A stretch of DNA of 64,000 bases. Source: Plantibacter sp. PA-3-X8 (GTDB lineage: Bacteria > Actinomycetota > Actinomycetes > Actinomycetales > Microbacteriaceae). A program made the translations under genes and the position numbers. Positions 1 through 7,471 of the stretch are shown here, one piece after another (the stretch's first letter is position 1; the number at the start of each line of letters is the position of its first letter). The stretch covers positions 434,001 to 498,000 of the forward strand of contig NZ_CP033107.1 of the NCBI RefSeq assembly GCF_003856975.1, in the 5' to 3' direction. The notes below the pieces were generated by a model. That model worked only from the letters and a program-made list of their open reading frames with translations. It searched no databases and was not told the origin of the DNA.

Positions 1-308
1 GTGTGCTCTACGCCTCGCGCTTCAACTCGGTCGGCGCGACCACCGGGTCCGGTATGGAGCTCGACGTCGTCGCGGCGGCCGTGGTCGGTGGTGTCGCGAT
101 CTTCGGCGGCAGCGGCTCGGTCGCCGGGGCCGCTATCGGCGCGATCCTCCTCACCACCATCACGAGCGCCCTCACCGCCCTGCGCGTCGACAAGTTCTGG
201 CAACAGGCGATCGTGGGCATCCTCATCCTGGCCGCGATCATCATCGACCGCGTCGCCAGCCTCCGTACGGCCAAGAAACTGCGAATGAGCGAGGCACGCG
301 ATGTCTGA
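1..308 (+). CDS. Sugar ABC transporter permease, C-terminal part (rhamnose type)
   Basis: This is the 3' end of an inner-membrane permease of the ribose/rhamnose ABC family (BPD_transp_2); the gene starts before the window. The visible ~100 residues contain the family's glycine-rich helix (VVGGVAIFGGSGSVAGAAIG) and a last hydrophobic segment (QQAIVGILILAAIIIDRVAS). It overlaps the next permease by 8 bases (301-308), so the two are co-transcribed and probably form a heterodimer. The assignment to rhamnose comes from the downstream receptor and rha genes, not from this fragment alone. The ATPase subunit is presumably upstream, outside the window. Confidence 0.85.
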   Translation, partial: VLYASRFNSVGATTGSGMELDVVAAAVVGGVAIFGGSGSVAGAAIGAILLTTITSALTALRVDKFWQQAIVGILILAAIIIDRVASLRTAKKLRMSEARDV

Positions 309-1401
309 TCTGAAGACCCCGGCAGCCCCGAAGGCTCCGTTCACCAAGGGCTCCGGCCCGCTCGGCACCGACACCACCGGCGTGCTCGTGGCCGAACCGA
401 AGGGCCGCACCGGTGCCTCGCGCATCCTCCTCGGTCGCGACGCGATCATGATCTACGCGCTGCTCGTCGTCGTCATCGGCGCCTGCCTGCTCATCCCGCG
501 GTTCGCCTCCCCCGTCACCGTGGGCTTCCTCCTCCTCGACGTCATACCGATCCTCCTCATCGCGATGCCGATGACGCTCGTCATCATCACGGGCGAGATC
601 GACCTGTCCGTCGCGAGCACCGCGGGCCTCACGAGCGCCGTCATCGGTGTGCTGTGGGCCGGCGGCGGGATGGACATCGGGGTCGTCCTCCTCATCGGGC
701 TGCTCGTCGGAGTCGTCGCCGGCGCGTTCAACGGCTTCCTCATCGCGGTGGTCGGACTCCCGTCGCTCGCGGTGACGATCGGCACGCTCGCGCTGTTCCG
801 CGGCCTCGCGCTCGTCGTCATCGGCGACAACGCGGTCGCCAACTTCCCGCCCGAGCTCACCGCGTTCTTCACGTCGAAGATCGGCTCGACCGGCATCCCC
901 GTGGTCATGGTCGGGGTCCTCGTCGTCGTGCTCGCCTTCGGGGTCATCCTGCACCTGACCCCCTTCGGCCGCGGGCTGTACGCGCTCGGGTACAGCACGG
1001 AGGCCGCGAGCTTCGTCGGCATCAAGGTCGCCCGCTCGAAGTTCTGGCTCTACGTCGCGACCGGCGGTGTCTCCGCCCTCGCGGGGGTGTTCTGGACGCT
1101 CCGCTACTCGAGCGCCCGCAGCGACAACGCCTCCGGGCTCGAACTCGCCGTCATCGCGGCCGTGCTCCTCGGCGGCGTCTCGATCTTCGGCGGCAAGGGG
1201 TCCATCCCGGGTGTCGTCGCGGGTGTGCTGCTCATCGGCACCATCAACTACGCGCTCCGACTCGGCCGCGTCTCCGACGTCGTCCTCATCATCGTGACCG
1301 GGACCCTGCTGATCGCCTCGGTGGTCGGCCCCAGTATCTTCGAATCCGTCAAGCAGTGGAACCACCACCGACGGATCCGACGCAGCCTGCCCCAGCACTG
1401 A
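301..1401 (+). CDS. rhaQ: Rhamnose-type ABC transporter permease (second subunit)
   Basis: Multi-spanning permease of 366 residues in the BPD_transp_2 family. An N-terminal hydrophilic stretch of about 45 residues precedes the first membrane helix (IMIYALLVVVIGACLLIP, from about residue 49). The family motif TGEIDLSVAS lies at residues 97-106, and a glycine-rich C-terminal helix (LLGGVSIFGGKGSIPG) matches that of the preceding permease. Its start overlaps the upstream permease by 8 bases, and the receptor gene follows after 70 bases, the usual rhaPQS order. Function: translocation path for L-rhamnose, energised by an ATPase not in the window. Substrate is inferred from context and from the receptor. 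Confidence 0.85.
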   Translation: MSDLKTPAAPKAPFTKGSGPLGTDTTGVLVAEPKGRTGASRILLGRDAIMIYALLVVVIGACLLIPRFASPVTVGFLLLDVIPILLIAMPMTLVIITGEIDLSVASTAGLTSAVIGVLWAGGGMDIGVVLLIGLLVGVVAGAFNGFLIAVVGLPSLAVTIGTLALFRGLALVVIGDNAVANFPPELTAFFTSKIGSTGIPVVMVGVLVVVLAFGVILHLTPFGRGLYALGYSTEAASFVGIKVARSKFWLYVATGGVSALAGVFWTLRYSSARSDNASGLELAVIAAVLLGGVSIFGGKGSIPGVVAGVLLIGTINYALRLGRVSDVVLIIVTGTLLIASVVGPSIFESVKQWNHHRRIRRSLPQH

Positions 1402-1471
1402 TCTCCCGATCGGCGCAGCCCTCGGGGCACCCCACGCCACAGCACCAGGCGTATCCAGAAAGGAACAGACA

Positions 1472-2533
1472 ATGCAGTCGATTCGAAACCGCGCAGCAGG
1501 CCGTTCGGCCCGTCGCGCAGCGGCCCTCATCGCCGCAGCAGCCTCCCTCGCCCTCATCGCGACGGGGTGCGCCACCGGCGACTCCGCGGGATCAGGTGGT
1601 GGCGGCGGTGCCGCGGAGAGCATCACCTTCATCCCCAAGCAGCTCAACAACCCGTACACGGACGTCGTGCTCGGCGGCGGCAAGGACGGCGCGAAGGCGG
1701 CCGGCTTCAGCGCCACCGAGGTCGTCGGCCCGCTCGAGGCGAGCGCGTCCAGCCAGGTGTCGTTCATCAACGCCGAGACCCAGGCCGGCACGAACGTCAT
1801 CGTCATCGCGGCGAACGACCCCGACGCCGTCTGCCCCGCCCTCAAGGAGGCCCGTGACGGCGGCGCGAAGATCGTCGCGTTCGACTCCGACACCAGCAAG
1901 GACTGCCGCGACGTCTTCATCTCCCAGGTCGTCGCCAAGGACGTCGCCCTGATCCAGACGAAGCTCATCTCGGAGCAGATCGGCGGCTCGGGCGAGATCG
2001 CGATCCTCTCGGCCACGGCCAACGCGACGAACCAGAACGAGTGGATCAAGTACATGGAGGAGGAGCTCGCCTCCAACCCGGACTACAAGGACATCAAGCT
2101 CGTCGCCAAGGTCTACGGTGACGACGACGACACGAAGTCGTTCCAGGAGGCCCAGGGTCTGCTCCAGGCGCACCCGAACCTCAAGGGCATCATCTCGCCC
2201 ACGACGGTCGGCATCGCCGCGACCGCCCGCTACCTCTCCACCTCGGAGTACAAGGGCAAGGTCGCACTGACCGGCCTCGGCCTCCCGAACGAGATGCGTC
2301 CGTTCGTGAAGGACGGCACCGTCACCGCGTTCGCGCTGTGGGACCCGGCTCAGCTCGGCTACGTCGCAGCGTTCGCCGGCAAGGCACTGGCGGAGGGCAC
2401 GATCACCGGCAAGGAGGGCGACACCTTCGAGGCCGGCGACCTCGGTGAGCGCGAGGTCGGCGCCGACGGCACCGTCATCGTCGGCCCGCCGACCACCTTC
2501 GACGCGTCGAACATCGACAAGTACGACTTCTAG
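1472..2533 (+). CDS. rhaS: Rhamnose ABC transporter substrate-binding lipoprotein
   Basis: Extracytoplasmic receptor of 353 residues. It has an Arg-rich N-terminus, a hydrophobic stretch and a lipobox ending IATGC, so Cys33 should be lipidated and the mature protein anchored outside the membrane. A Gly/Ser linker (about 39-48) leads into a periplasmic-binding-protein type I fold (ITFIPKQLNNPYTDVVLGGG and onwards), typical of the RhaS/AI-2 receptor group. RBS AAAGGA lies about 8 bases before the ATG. It is the last gene of the importer operon; a family A palindrome starts 21 bases after the stop and may end the transcript. Rhamnose specificity is inferred from family resemblance plus the rha genes within 20 kb; a related deoxysugar cannot be excluded. 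Confidence 0.85.
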   Translation: MQSIRNRAAGRSARRAAALIAAAASLALIATGCATGDSAGSGGGGGAAESITFIPKQLNNPYTDVVLGGGKDGAKAAGFSATEVVGPLEASASSQVSFINAETQAGTNVIVIAANDPDAVCPALKEARDGGAKIVAFDSDTSKDCRDVFISQVVAKDVALIQTKLISEQIGGSGEIAILSATANATNQNEWIKYMEEELASNPDYKDIKLVAKVYGDDDDTKSFQEAQGLLQAHPNLKGIISPTTVGIAATARYLSTSEYKGKVALTGLGLPNEMRPFVKDGTVTAFALWDPAQLGYVAAFAGKALAEGTITGKEGDTFEAGDLGEREVGADGTVIVGPPTTFDASNIDKYDF

Positions 2534-2554
2534 GAGTCACCCAGTCACACCCGA

Positions 2555-2632
2555 CTGCCCTGTCTCAGGAACTCCTCGGCGTGCCGCGACCACACCCGGT
2601 CGACGCGCCGACGGACTCCTGAGTCAGGGCAG
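2555..2632. repeat. Family A palindromic element, copy A1
   Basis: Arms CTGCCCTGTCTCAGGA (2555-2570) and TCCTGAGTCAGGGCAG (2617-2632) pair at 15 of 16 positions. Inner arms CGGCGTG and GACGCGCCG are also complementary. The element lies between the convergent genes ending at 2533 (+) and 2624 (-), and its right arm covers the last codons of the minus-strand gene. Placement fits a bidirectional terminator. Confidence 0.85.
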
Positions 2633-3052
2633 TTTGTCGTCGGCGTCAGGATCGGCGCGCTTCATCTCCAGCTCGAGCTTGCGGATACGCTCGGCGTCCT
2701 CGGCGGCCTGGATCTCGCGCTCGAGGGCGGCGAGCTGCTCCTCCGTGCTGCTGACGGCGCGGTCGGGCTGCGACGGCGAGGGCGTCGCGGTCGACGAGGA
2801 CCCTCGACCCGAACCCCACGAGCCGGACGTCCGCGACTGCTTCCGGCCCCGGCGTTCGGGGAGCTTGATCCGGCTCGTCGACCAGTCCTTGCCGAGCAGG
2901 AACCACAGGGCGACGCCGATGAGCGGGATGAAGACGATGAGCAGCACCCACACGATCTTGGGCAGGTTGCGCACGACGGGCTCGGGCTGCCCCACCACGT
3001 CGATGAGCGCGATGATCGTGAGGACGATGAGCAGCAACGACAACACGAACAT
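2624..3052 (-). CDS. PLDc_N-domain membrane protein
   Basis: Small membrane protein of 142 residues. Two hydrophobic helices (about 1-19 and 31-54) form the phospholipase-D N-terminal-like domain (PLDc_N), with the typical VRNLPKIVWVL and GVALWFLLGKDW elements. A Ser/Arg-rich linker (about 66-100) is followed by a likely coiled coil (about 103-133, EEQLAALEREIQAAEDAERI). The usual PLD catalytic domain is absent, as in many stand-alone actinobacterial members. The start was chosen at the ATG preceded by TAGGAT at a 7-base spacing, a leaderless arrangement. Role unknown. The last residues overlap repeat A1. Confidence 0.75.
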   Translation of the reverse strand: MFVLSLLLIVLTIIALIDVVGQPEPVVRNLPKIVWVLLIVFIPLIGVALWFLLGKDWSTSRIKLPERRGRKQSRTSGSWGSGRGSSSTATPSPSQPDRAVSSTEEQLAALEREIQAAEDAERIRKLELEMKRADPDADDKLP

Positions 3053-3100
3053 GTCGTCAATCCTAGGCAGACCACCGGTGGGTTCGGCCAGGATGGTCGG

Positions 3101-4030
3101 ATGAAGACCATCCCCCTGCCCCAGACCGACCTGACCGCGTCCAGCATCGTCCTCGGCCTCATGCGGATCGAGGCCCTCGACGACGAGGCCATCCGCACCC
3201 TGTTCCACACCGCACGAGACGCCGGCGTCACCGTGTTCGACCACGCCGACATCTACGGCTCGGAGCGTCACGGGTGCGAGCGTCGCTTCGGCGACGCCGT
3301 CACCCTCACCGCCGCCGAGCGCGAGCAGGTGCTCATCCAGTCGAAGGTCGGCATCCGCAAGGGCTTCTTCGACTTCTCGGAGGACCACATCCTCCGCACC
3401 GTCGACGAGTCGCTCGCCGCCCTCAAGACGGACTACCTCGACCTCCTGCTCCTGCACCGTCCCGACAGCCTCGTCGAGCCGGAAGAGGTCGCGTCGGCGT
3501 TCGACACCCTGCAGGCCGCTGGCAAGGTCCGGAACTTCGGCGTCTCGAACCACACACCGGCGCAGGTCGAGCTGCTGAAGGGCTCCGTCGAGCAGCCGCT
3601 CATCGTCAACCAGGTGCAGCTGAGCATCACCCACGCCCCGATCATCGCGTCCGGCGTCGCCGCGAACATGGCCGGCCTCGACCAGTCGATCGACCGCGAC
3701 AACGGAATGCTCGACTACAGCCGCCTGACCGGCATGACCCTGCAGGCGTGGTCGCCGTTCCAGGCCGGCTTCTTCACGGGCGTCTTCATCGGCGACCGCG
3801 AGCACTACGCGGAGCTGAACGACGTGCTCGACGAGCTCGCTGCCGCACACGGCGTGACGCCGTCCGGCATCGCGACCGCGTGGATCACCCGGCACCCCGC
3901 GAACATCCAGGTCGTGCTCGGCACCACCAAGCCGTCGCGCGTCCAGGAAGCGGCCGCAGGTTCCGACGTGACGCTGTCGCGCGAGGAGTGGTACCGCCTC
4001 TTCACCGCCGCGGGCCACACCCTCCCGTAG
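3101..4030 (+). CDS. Aldo/keto reductase, YdhF-like
   Basis: NADPH-dependent oxidoreductase of 309 residues with a TIM-barrel AKR fold. The catalytic tetrad is visible: Asp47 (FDHAD), Tyr52 (IYG), Lys82 (QSKVG) and His119 (LLLHRPD). The C-terminal NADP-binding region (IQVVLGTTKPSR) is also present. Length and motifs fit the COG4989/YdhF group, whose physiological substrates are not established. It is a single gene, divergent from the PLDc_N gene, with CAGGAT six bases before the ATG as a possible leaderless promoter. It ends 10 bases before repeat A2. A role in sugar metabolism is possible from context but unproven. Confidence 0.85.
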   Translation: MKTIPLPQTDLTASSIVLGLMRIEALDDEAIRTLFHTARDAGVTVFDHADIYGSERHGCERRFGDAVTLTAAEREQVLIQSKVGIRKGFFDFSEDHILRTVDESLAALKTDYLDLLLLHRPDSLVEPEEVASAFDTLQAAGKVRNFGVSNHTPAQVELLKGSVEQPLIVNQVQLSITHAPIIASGVAANMAGLDQSIDRDNGMLDYSRLTGMTLQAWSPFQAGFFTGVFIGDREHYAELNDVLDELAAAHGVTPSGIATAWITRHPANIQVVLGTTKPSRVQEAAAGSDVTLSREEWYRLFTAAGHTLP

Positions 4031-4040
4031 CGGTCGCCTC

Positions 4041-4118
4041 CGTCCCGTTCTCAGGACTTCCGCGGCGTGTCGGGCGGAGATCGCCCCACCACACCGGAGG
4101 AGTCCTGAGAACGGGACG
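4041..4118. repeat. Family A palindromic element, copy A2
   Basis: Perfect 18-bp inverted repeat, CGTCCCGTTCTCAGGACT (4041-4058) and its complement at 4101-4118. The inner arms are GCGGCGTGTCG and CACACCGG. It lies 10 bases after the aldo/keto reductase stop and 42 bases before the LacI gene. Compared with A6 (GTCTCAGGA/TCCTGAGAC) both arms change together (GTTCTCAGGA/TCCTGAGAAC), which suggests selection for base pairing. Confidence 0.9.
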
Positions 4119-4160
4119 AGGGTCGCGCCGGGTACGCTCGGAGTGGAATCGGAGGGCAGC

Positions 4161-5195
4161 ATGGCGAAGCACGACATCGGGTTCGCCGCCGTCGCCAGAC
4201 TCGCCGGCGTCTCGAACGCGACCGTCTCCAACACGCTCAACCGCCCCGAGATCGTCGCCCCCGCCACCCGCGAGCGCGTGCTCGCCGCGATCGAGGAACT
4301 CGACTTCGTCCCCAACCGTGCCGCCGCCACCCTGCGGCAGGGCACGAACCGGCTCATCGGTCTCGTCATCCCCGACATCGCGAACCCGTTCTACTCGGCG
4401 ATCGCCCGCGGGGTCACCGAGGCCGCGGCCGAACACGGCTACACGGTCGCGCTCTGCGTGAGCCATGACGATCCGGACCTCGAACTCCGGCACTTCGAGA
4501 TGCTCGCCGAGCATCGGGCGGCCGGTGCGCTCGTCGCTCCGCTGACGGCCGACGCCTCCCGACTGGCCCAGCTGCGACGGGTCGGCAGCCGCCTCGTGCT
4601 CATGGACCGCACCGCCCCCGAGGGCACCGGCTGCTCCGTCGCGATCGACGACGTGCACGGCGGGGAGCTGGCGGTCGCCCACCTGCTCGCCAGTCCCGCC
4701 CCGGCGTCCGATAGGTCGATCGTGCTCGTGAACGGCGACCTGGCGATCCCGCAGTGCGCCGATCGACGCGAGGGTGCCCGGAACGCGTTCATCGCGGCCG
4801 GTCTCGACCCCGACGACCTCCGCGAGGTCACCGTGGACGAGATGACCGTCGACTCAGGGCGCATCGCGGGCCGTCGGATCGCGGCCGAGACACCGCGTCC
4901 GACCGGCGTGTTCTGCACGAACGACCAGCTCGCGCTCGGCGTCATCAGGGGGTTGAACGACGGTGGTCTCGCGGTGCCTGATGAGGTGTCGGTGGTCGGC
5001 TACGGCGATCTCGCGCTCGCGGCCGACGGGCGGGTGCCGCTCACCACGGTCGAGCAGCCGAAGGACGAACTCGGGCGCGTGGCCGTCGAGATCCTCCTGG
5101 CCGAGCTGGGCGCCGACCGCGCTGCGCACGAGCACGTCACCCGGACGCTCGAGCCGCATCTCGTCGTCCGCGAGTCCGCTCCCCTGCCGGCCTGA
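4161..5195 (+). CDS. LacI-family transcriptional regulator
   Basis: 344-residue sugar-responsive repressor. The N-terminal LacI HTH spans about residues 9-28 (AAVARLAGVSNATVSNTLNR), the hinge helix about 52-61 (NRAAATLRQG), and a periplasmic-binding-protein-like effector domain fills the rest (RLIGLVIPDIANPFYSAIA onwards). The ATG at 4161 is preferred over a GTG at 4143 because GGAGGG lies six bases upstream. The next gene, 100 bases downstream on the same strand, is an isomerase-like enzyme with a perfect 18-bp palindrome in its promoter, so that gene is the obvious target. The effector is unknown; it could also act on rha operators elsewhere in the window. Confidence 0.88.
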   Translation: MAKHDIGFAAVARLAGVSNATVSNTLNRPEIVAPATRERVLAAIEELDFVPNRAAATLRQGTNRLIGLVIPDIANPFYSAIARGVTEAAAEHGYTVALCVSHDDPDLELRHFEMLAEHRAAGALVAPLTADASRLAQLRRVGSRLVLMDRTAPEGTGCSVAIDDVHGGELAVAHLLASPAPASDRSIVLVNGDLAIPQCADRREGARNAFIAAGLDPDDLREVTVDEMTVDSGRIAGRRIAAETPRPTGVFCTNDQLALGVIRGLNDGGLAVPDEVSVVGYGDLALAADGRVPLTTVEQPKDELGRVAVEILLAELGADRAAHEHVTRTLEPHLVVRESAPLPA

Positions 5196-5246
5196 GCAGC
5201 GGCGAGGCTGGACGCGGCGGTGACGCCCGGGTACAGTCGTCACCAG

Positions 5247-5264
5247 TATTTAATCGATTAAATA
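5247..5264. promoter_or_regulatory. Perfect 18-bp palindrome, probable LacI operator
   Basis: TATTTAATCGATTAAATA is a perfect dyad with the central CG typical of LacI-family operators. It lies 32 bases before the isomerase-like gene and 52 bases after the LacI gene, and stands out as AT-rich in this sequence. Confidence 0.75.
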
Positions 5265-5295
5265 TCCCCGTACCCGCACCCACCAAGGATCGACG

Positions 5296-6738
5296 ATGAC
5301 CCACACTGCAGCAGCCGTCCACCCGCTCCTCACCCCGAAGGCACGGCGGAAGCCCCGCATCGGCCTCGTCGCCGGCGGCCTCGGCACCTACTGGCCGCAG
5401 TTCCCGGAGTTGCTCCCCCAGCTCCAGGCGTCGGCCCGGTACGTCTCGGAACGCTTCCAGCAGATGGACGCCGAGGTCGTCGACGTCGGCTTCATCTCGG
5501 ACGCGCAGGAGGGCGACGCCGCGGCGGAACAGCTCCGACAGGGCGACTGCGACCTCATCGTCCTGTTCCTCACCACCTACCTCACCTCCTCGATGGTCCT
5601 GCCGATCGCCCGGCGCGCGAACACCCCGGTCCTCGTCATCGACCTGCAGCCGACCGAGCGGATGGACCACGCGAGCTTCGACACCGGCGCCTGGCTCGCC
5701 TACTGCGGGCAGTGCCCGGTACCCGAGGTCGGCAACGTCTTCCGTCGGGCGGGCATCCCGTTCCGCTCGGTGTCGGGCTGGCTGCGTCAGGAGTCGGCGT
5801 GGGATCGGATCTCGCAGTGGATCCGGGCGGCGCACGTCCGCGCAGCCCTCCGTCACGCCCGTCACGGCCTCATGGGCCACGTCTACCCCGGCATGCTCGA
5901 CGTCTCCACCGACCTCACCCTGCTGCCGACCACCTTCGGCTCGCACGTCGAGGTCGTGGAGTTCGACGACCTCCGCGTCCTCGTCGACGACGTGACCGAC
6001 GCCGAGGTCGCCGACCGCATGGCCCTCGCCAGGGAGATCTTCACCCTCGACGACACGGTGGTCGAGGACGACTTCGCGTGGGGAGCGAAGGTGTCGGTCG
6101 GGCTCGACCGGCTCGTCGACGAGTTCGCGCTCGACAGTCTCGCCTACTACCACCGCGGTCGCGACGGCGAACAGCACGAGCGACTCGGCGCCGGCATGAT
6201 CCTCGGCGCGTCCCTCCTCACCGCTCGCGGCATCCCCACGACCGGCGAGTACGAGCTGCGGACGACGGTCGCACAGCTCGCGACCCAGGTCGTCGGCGCC
6301 GGTGGGTCGTTCTGCGAGATCCAGGCGCTGGACTTCGAGGACGAGGTCGTCGAGATGGGACACGACGGACCGGCGCACCTCGCCGTCAGCTCCCGCGACC
6401 CGCTGCTGCGCGGGCTCGGGGTCTATCACGGCAAGCGCGGGTGGGGTGTGAGCGTCGAGTTCGACGTGCGGCATGGGCCGGTCACGCTGCTCGGGTTGGG
6501 GCAGGACCGCGACGGCTCGCTCGCCTTCGTCGCGTCGGAGGGCGAGGTCGTCCCCGGCCCGCTGCTCGCGATCGGCAACACGACGAGCCGTGTCGACTTC
6601 GGGCGTGACCCGGGTGTCTGGGTGGACGAGTGGAGCGCGACCGGTATCGGTCACCACTGGTCGCTGTCGCTCGGACACCGGGCGGCGGACTACCGGGCTG
6701 CGGCGAGCCTGCTGGGGATCGACTTCCGCCAGGTATGA
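5296..6738 (+). CDS. L-fucose/L-arabinose isomerase-family protein
   Basis: 480-residue protein of the arabinose/fucose isomerase fold (COG2160/COG2407 group), which interconverts aldoses and ketoses using Mn2+. The N-terminal Rossmann-like domain carries IGLVAGGLGTYWPQFPE and DLIVLFLTTYL; the C-terminus has GIGHHWSLSLGHRAADY, resembling the His-His metal-site region of AraA. A central segment (HGLMGHVYPGMLDVSTD) matches the family domain boundary. It is a monocistronic gene with a probable LacI operator just upstream. The substrate cannot be told from sequence; some members of this group have no tested activity. It stands between the rhamnose importer and the rhamnose enzymes, yet RhaI is encoded separately, so a second sugar is likely. 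Confidence 0.75.
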   Translation: MTHTAAAVHPLLTPKARRKPRIGLVAGGLGTYWPQFPELLPQLQASARYVSERFQQMDAEVVDVGFISDAQEGDAAAEQLRQGDCDLIVLFLTTYLTSSMVLPIARRANTPVLVIDLQPTERMDHASFDTGAWLAYCGQCPVPEVGNVFRRAGIPFRSVSGWLRQESAWDRISQWIRAAHVRAALRHARHGLMGHVYPGMLDVSTDLTLLPTTFGSHVEVVEFDDLRVLVDDVTDAEVADRMALAREIFTLDDTVVEDDFAWGAKVSVGLDRLVDEFALDSLAYYHRGRDGEQHERLGAGMILGASLLTARGIPTTGEYELRTTVAQLATQVVGAGGSFCEIQALDFEDEVVEMGHDGPAHLAVSSRDPLLRGLGVYHGKRGWGVSVEFDVRHGPVTLLGLGQDRDGSLAFVASEGEVVPGPLLAIGNTTSRVDFGRDPGVWVDEWSATGIGHHWSLSLGHRAADYRAAASLLGIDFRQV

Positions 6739-6748
6739 GGCGCCGTCG

Positions 6749-6807
6749 GCCCCTGAACCCAACCCGGCCCCTGAGCCCAACCCGGTCCCTGAGCCTGTCG
6801 AAGGGCA
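6749..6807. repeat. Family B repeat cluster B1
   Basis: Three related units follow one another: CCCCTGAACCCAACCCGG, CCCCTGAGCCCAACCCGG and the full unit GTCCCTGAGCCTGTCGAAGG (6785-6804). They fill the gap between the convergent genes ending at 6738 and 6824. Confidence 0.8.
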
Positions 6808-6823
6808 GTCGCGACCGGACGGA

Positions 6824-7432
6824 TCAGAGCACGGCGCGAAGACGCTCCACAGCGGGCTCGACGACGGCGATCGGCGCCGGCCGCTGCAACCCGGCCAGGG
6901 CGACGGCGAGCCGACGGGTGGCACGATCGACATCGCCACCACCCGCACCGAGCTCGCGGATCGGGGCGAGTAGTGCCGCCCGTCGCAACCAGGGCTCGTC
7001 CTGCATCCACCGGTCGAGGACGGTCTCGGCCTTGGCTCGGGCCGTCCCGTCGAGGCGTTCCAGGAGCGGTCCGATGACGTCGGTGGCCAGCGGGTCGGCG
7101 AGCTGGGGAACCCGACCGGCGCGGACGAAGCCTTCGATCCTCGTCAGGTCGGTGTGCCTGAGTACCGCGACGCTCGACTGCAGGAGGACGATCGCGGCGA
7201 GCCGACGCTCGAAGACCGGCACGGCCCACAGCTCCGAGGCGAGGGCTGCCAGCTCGTCGTGCTCCAGTCCGCGGAACTTCCGGAGGGCGTCGCGCACGGT
7301 CCCGCGCACGGCCCCGACGGATGAACCGTAGGACCGGAGCCCGTCGCCGAGCCGCTCGGCGACGTCCGCTGCGCGGTAGCCGTCGCCCTCGTATTGGAGC
7401 GCCGCGTCGATGAACTCCCCCGCAGCACTCAT
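6824..7432 (-). CDS. Divergent DNA alkylation repair (AlkD-like) protein
   Basis: 202-residue, mostly helical protein that looks like the HEAT-repeat DNA glycosylase AlkD: FIDAALQYEGDGYRAADVAERLG at the N-terminus and ELWAVPVFERRLAAIVLLQ in the next helical pair. AlkD normally carries a catalytic Trp-Asp pair in the motif NWDxVD; here the equivalent position reads QLADPLATDV, so the tryptophan appears to be missing. It may bind DNA without excising alkylated bases, or excise by other residues. The start at 7432 is 39 bases from the divergent SDR gene at 7472. Family is likely; catalytic activity is doubtful. Confidence 0.6.
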   Translation of the reverse strand: MSAAGEFIDAALQYEGDGYRAADVAERLGDGLRSYGSSVGAVRGTVRDALRKFRGLEHDELAALASELWAVPVFERRLAAIVLLQSSVAVLRHTDLTRIEGFVRAGRVPQLADPLATDVIGPLLERLDGTARAKAETVLDRWMQDEPWLRRAALLAPIRELGAGGGDVDRATRRLAVALAGLQRPAPIAVVEPAVERLRAVL

Positions 7433-7471
7433 CCCACCATTCTCACCCCTGGCGCCGGGTACGGTGGAGCG

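Noticed and set aside
241..2076. Long open frame of about 611 codons on the minus strand opposite the rhamnose importer
   Set aside because: It is antisense to two well-supported transporter genes, lacks any recognisable domain and has the skewed Arg/Asp/Glu/Val composition typical of high-GC antisense frames.
2624..4378. A 584-codon minus-strand reading frame
   Set aside because: Only the last 142 codons look like a protein (PLDc_N); the rest is antisense to the aldo/keto reductase and LacI genes. The true start is at 3052.
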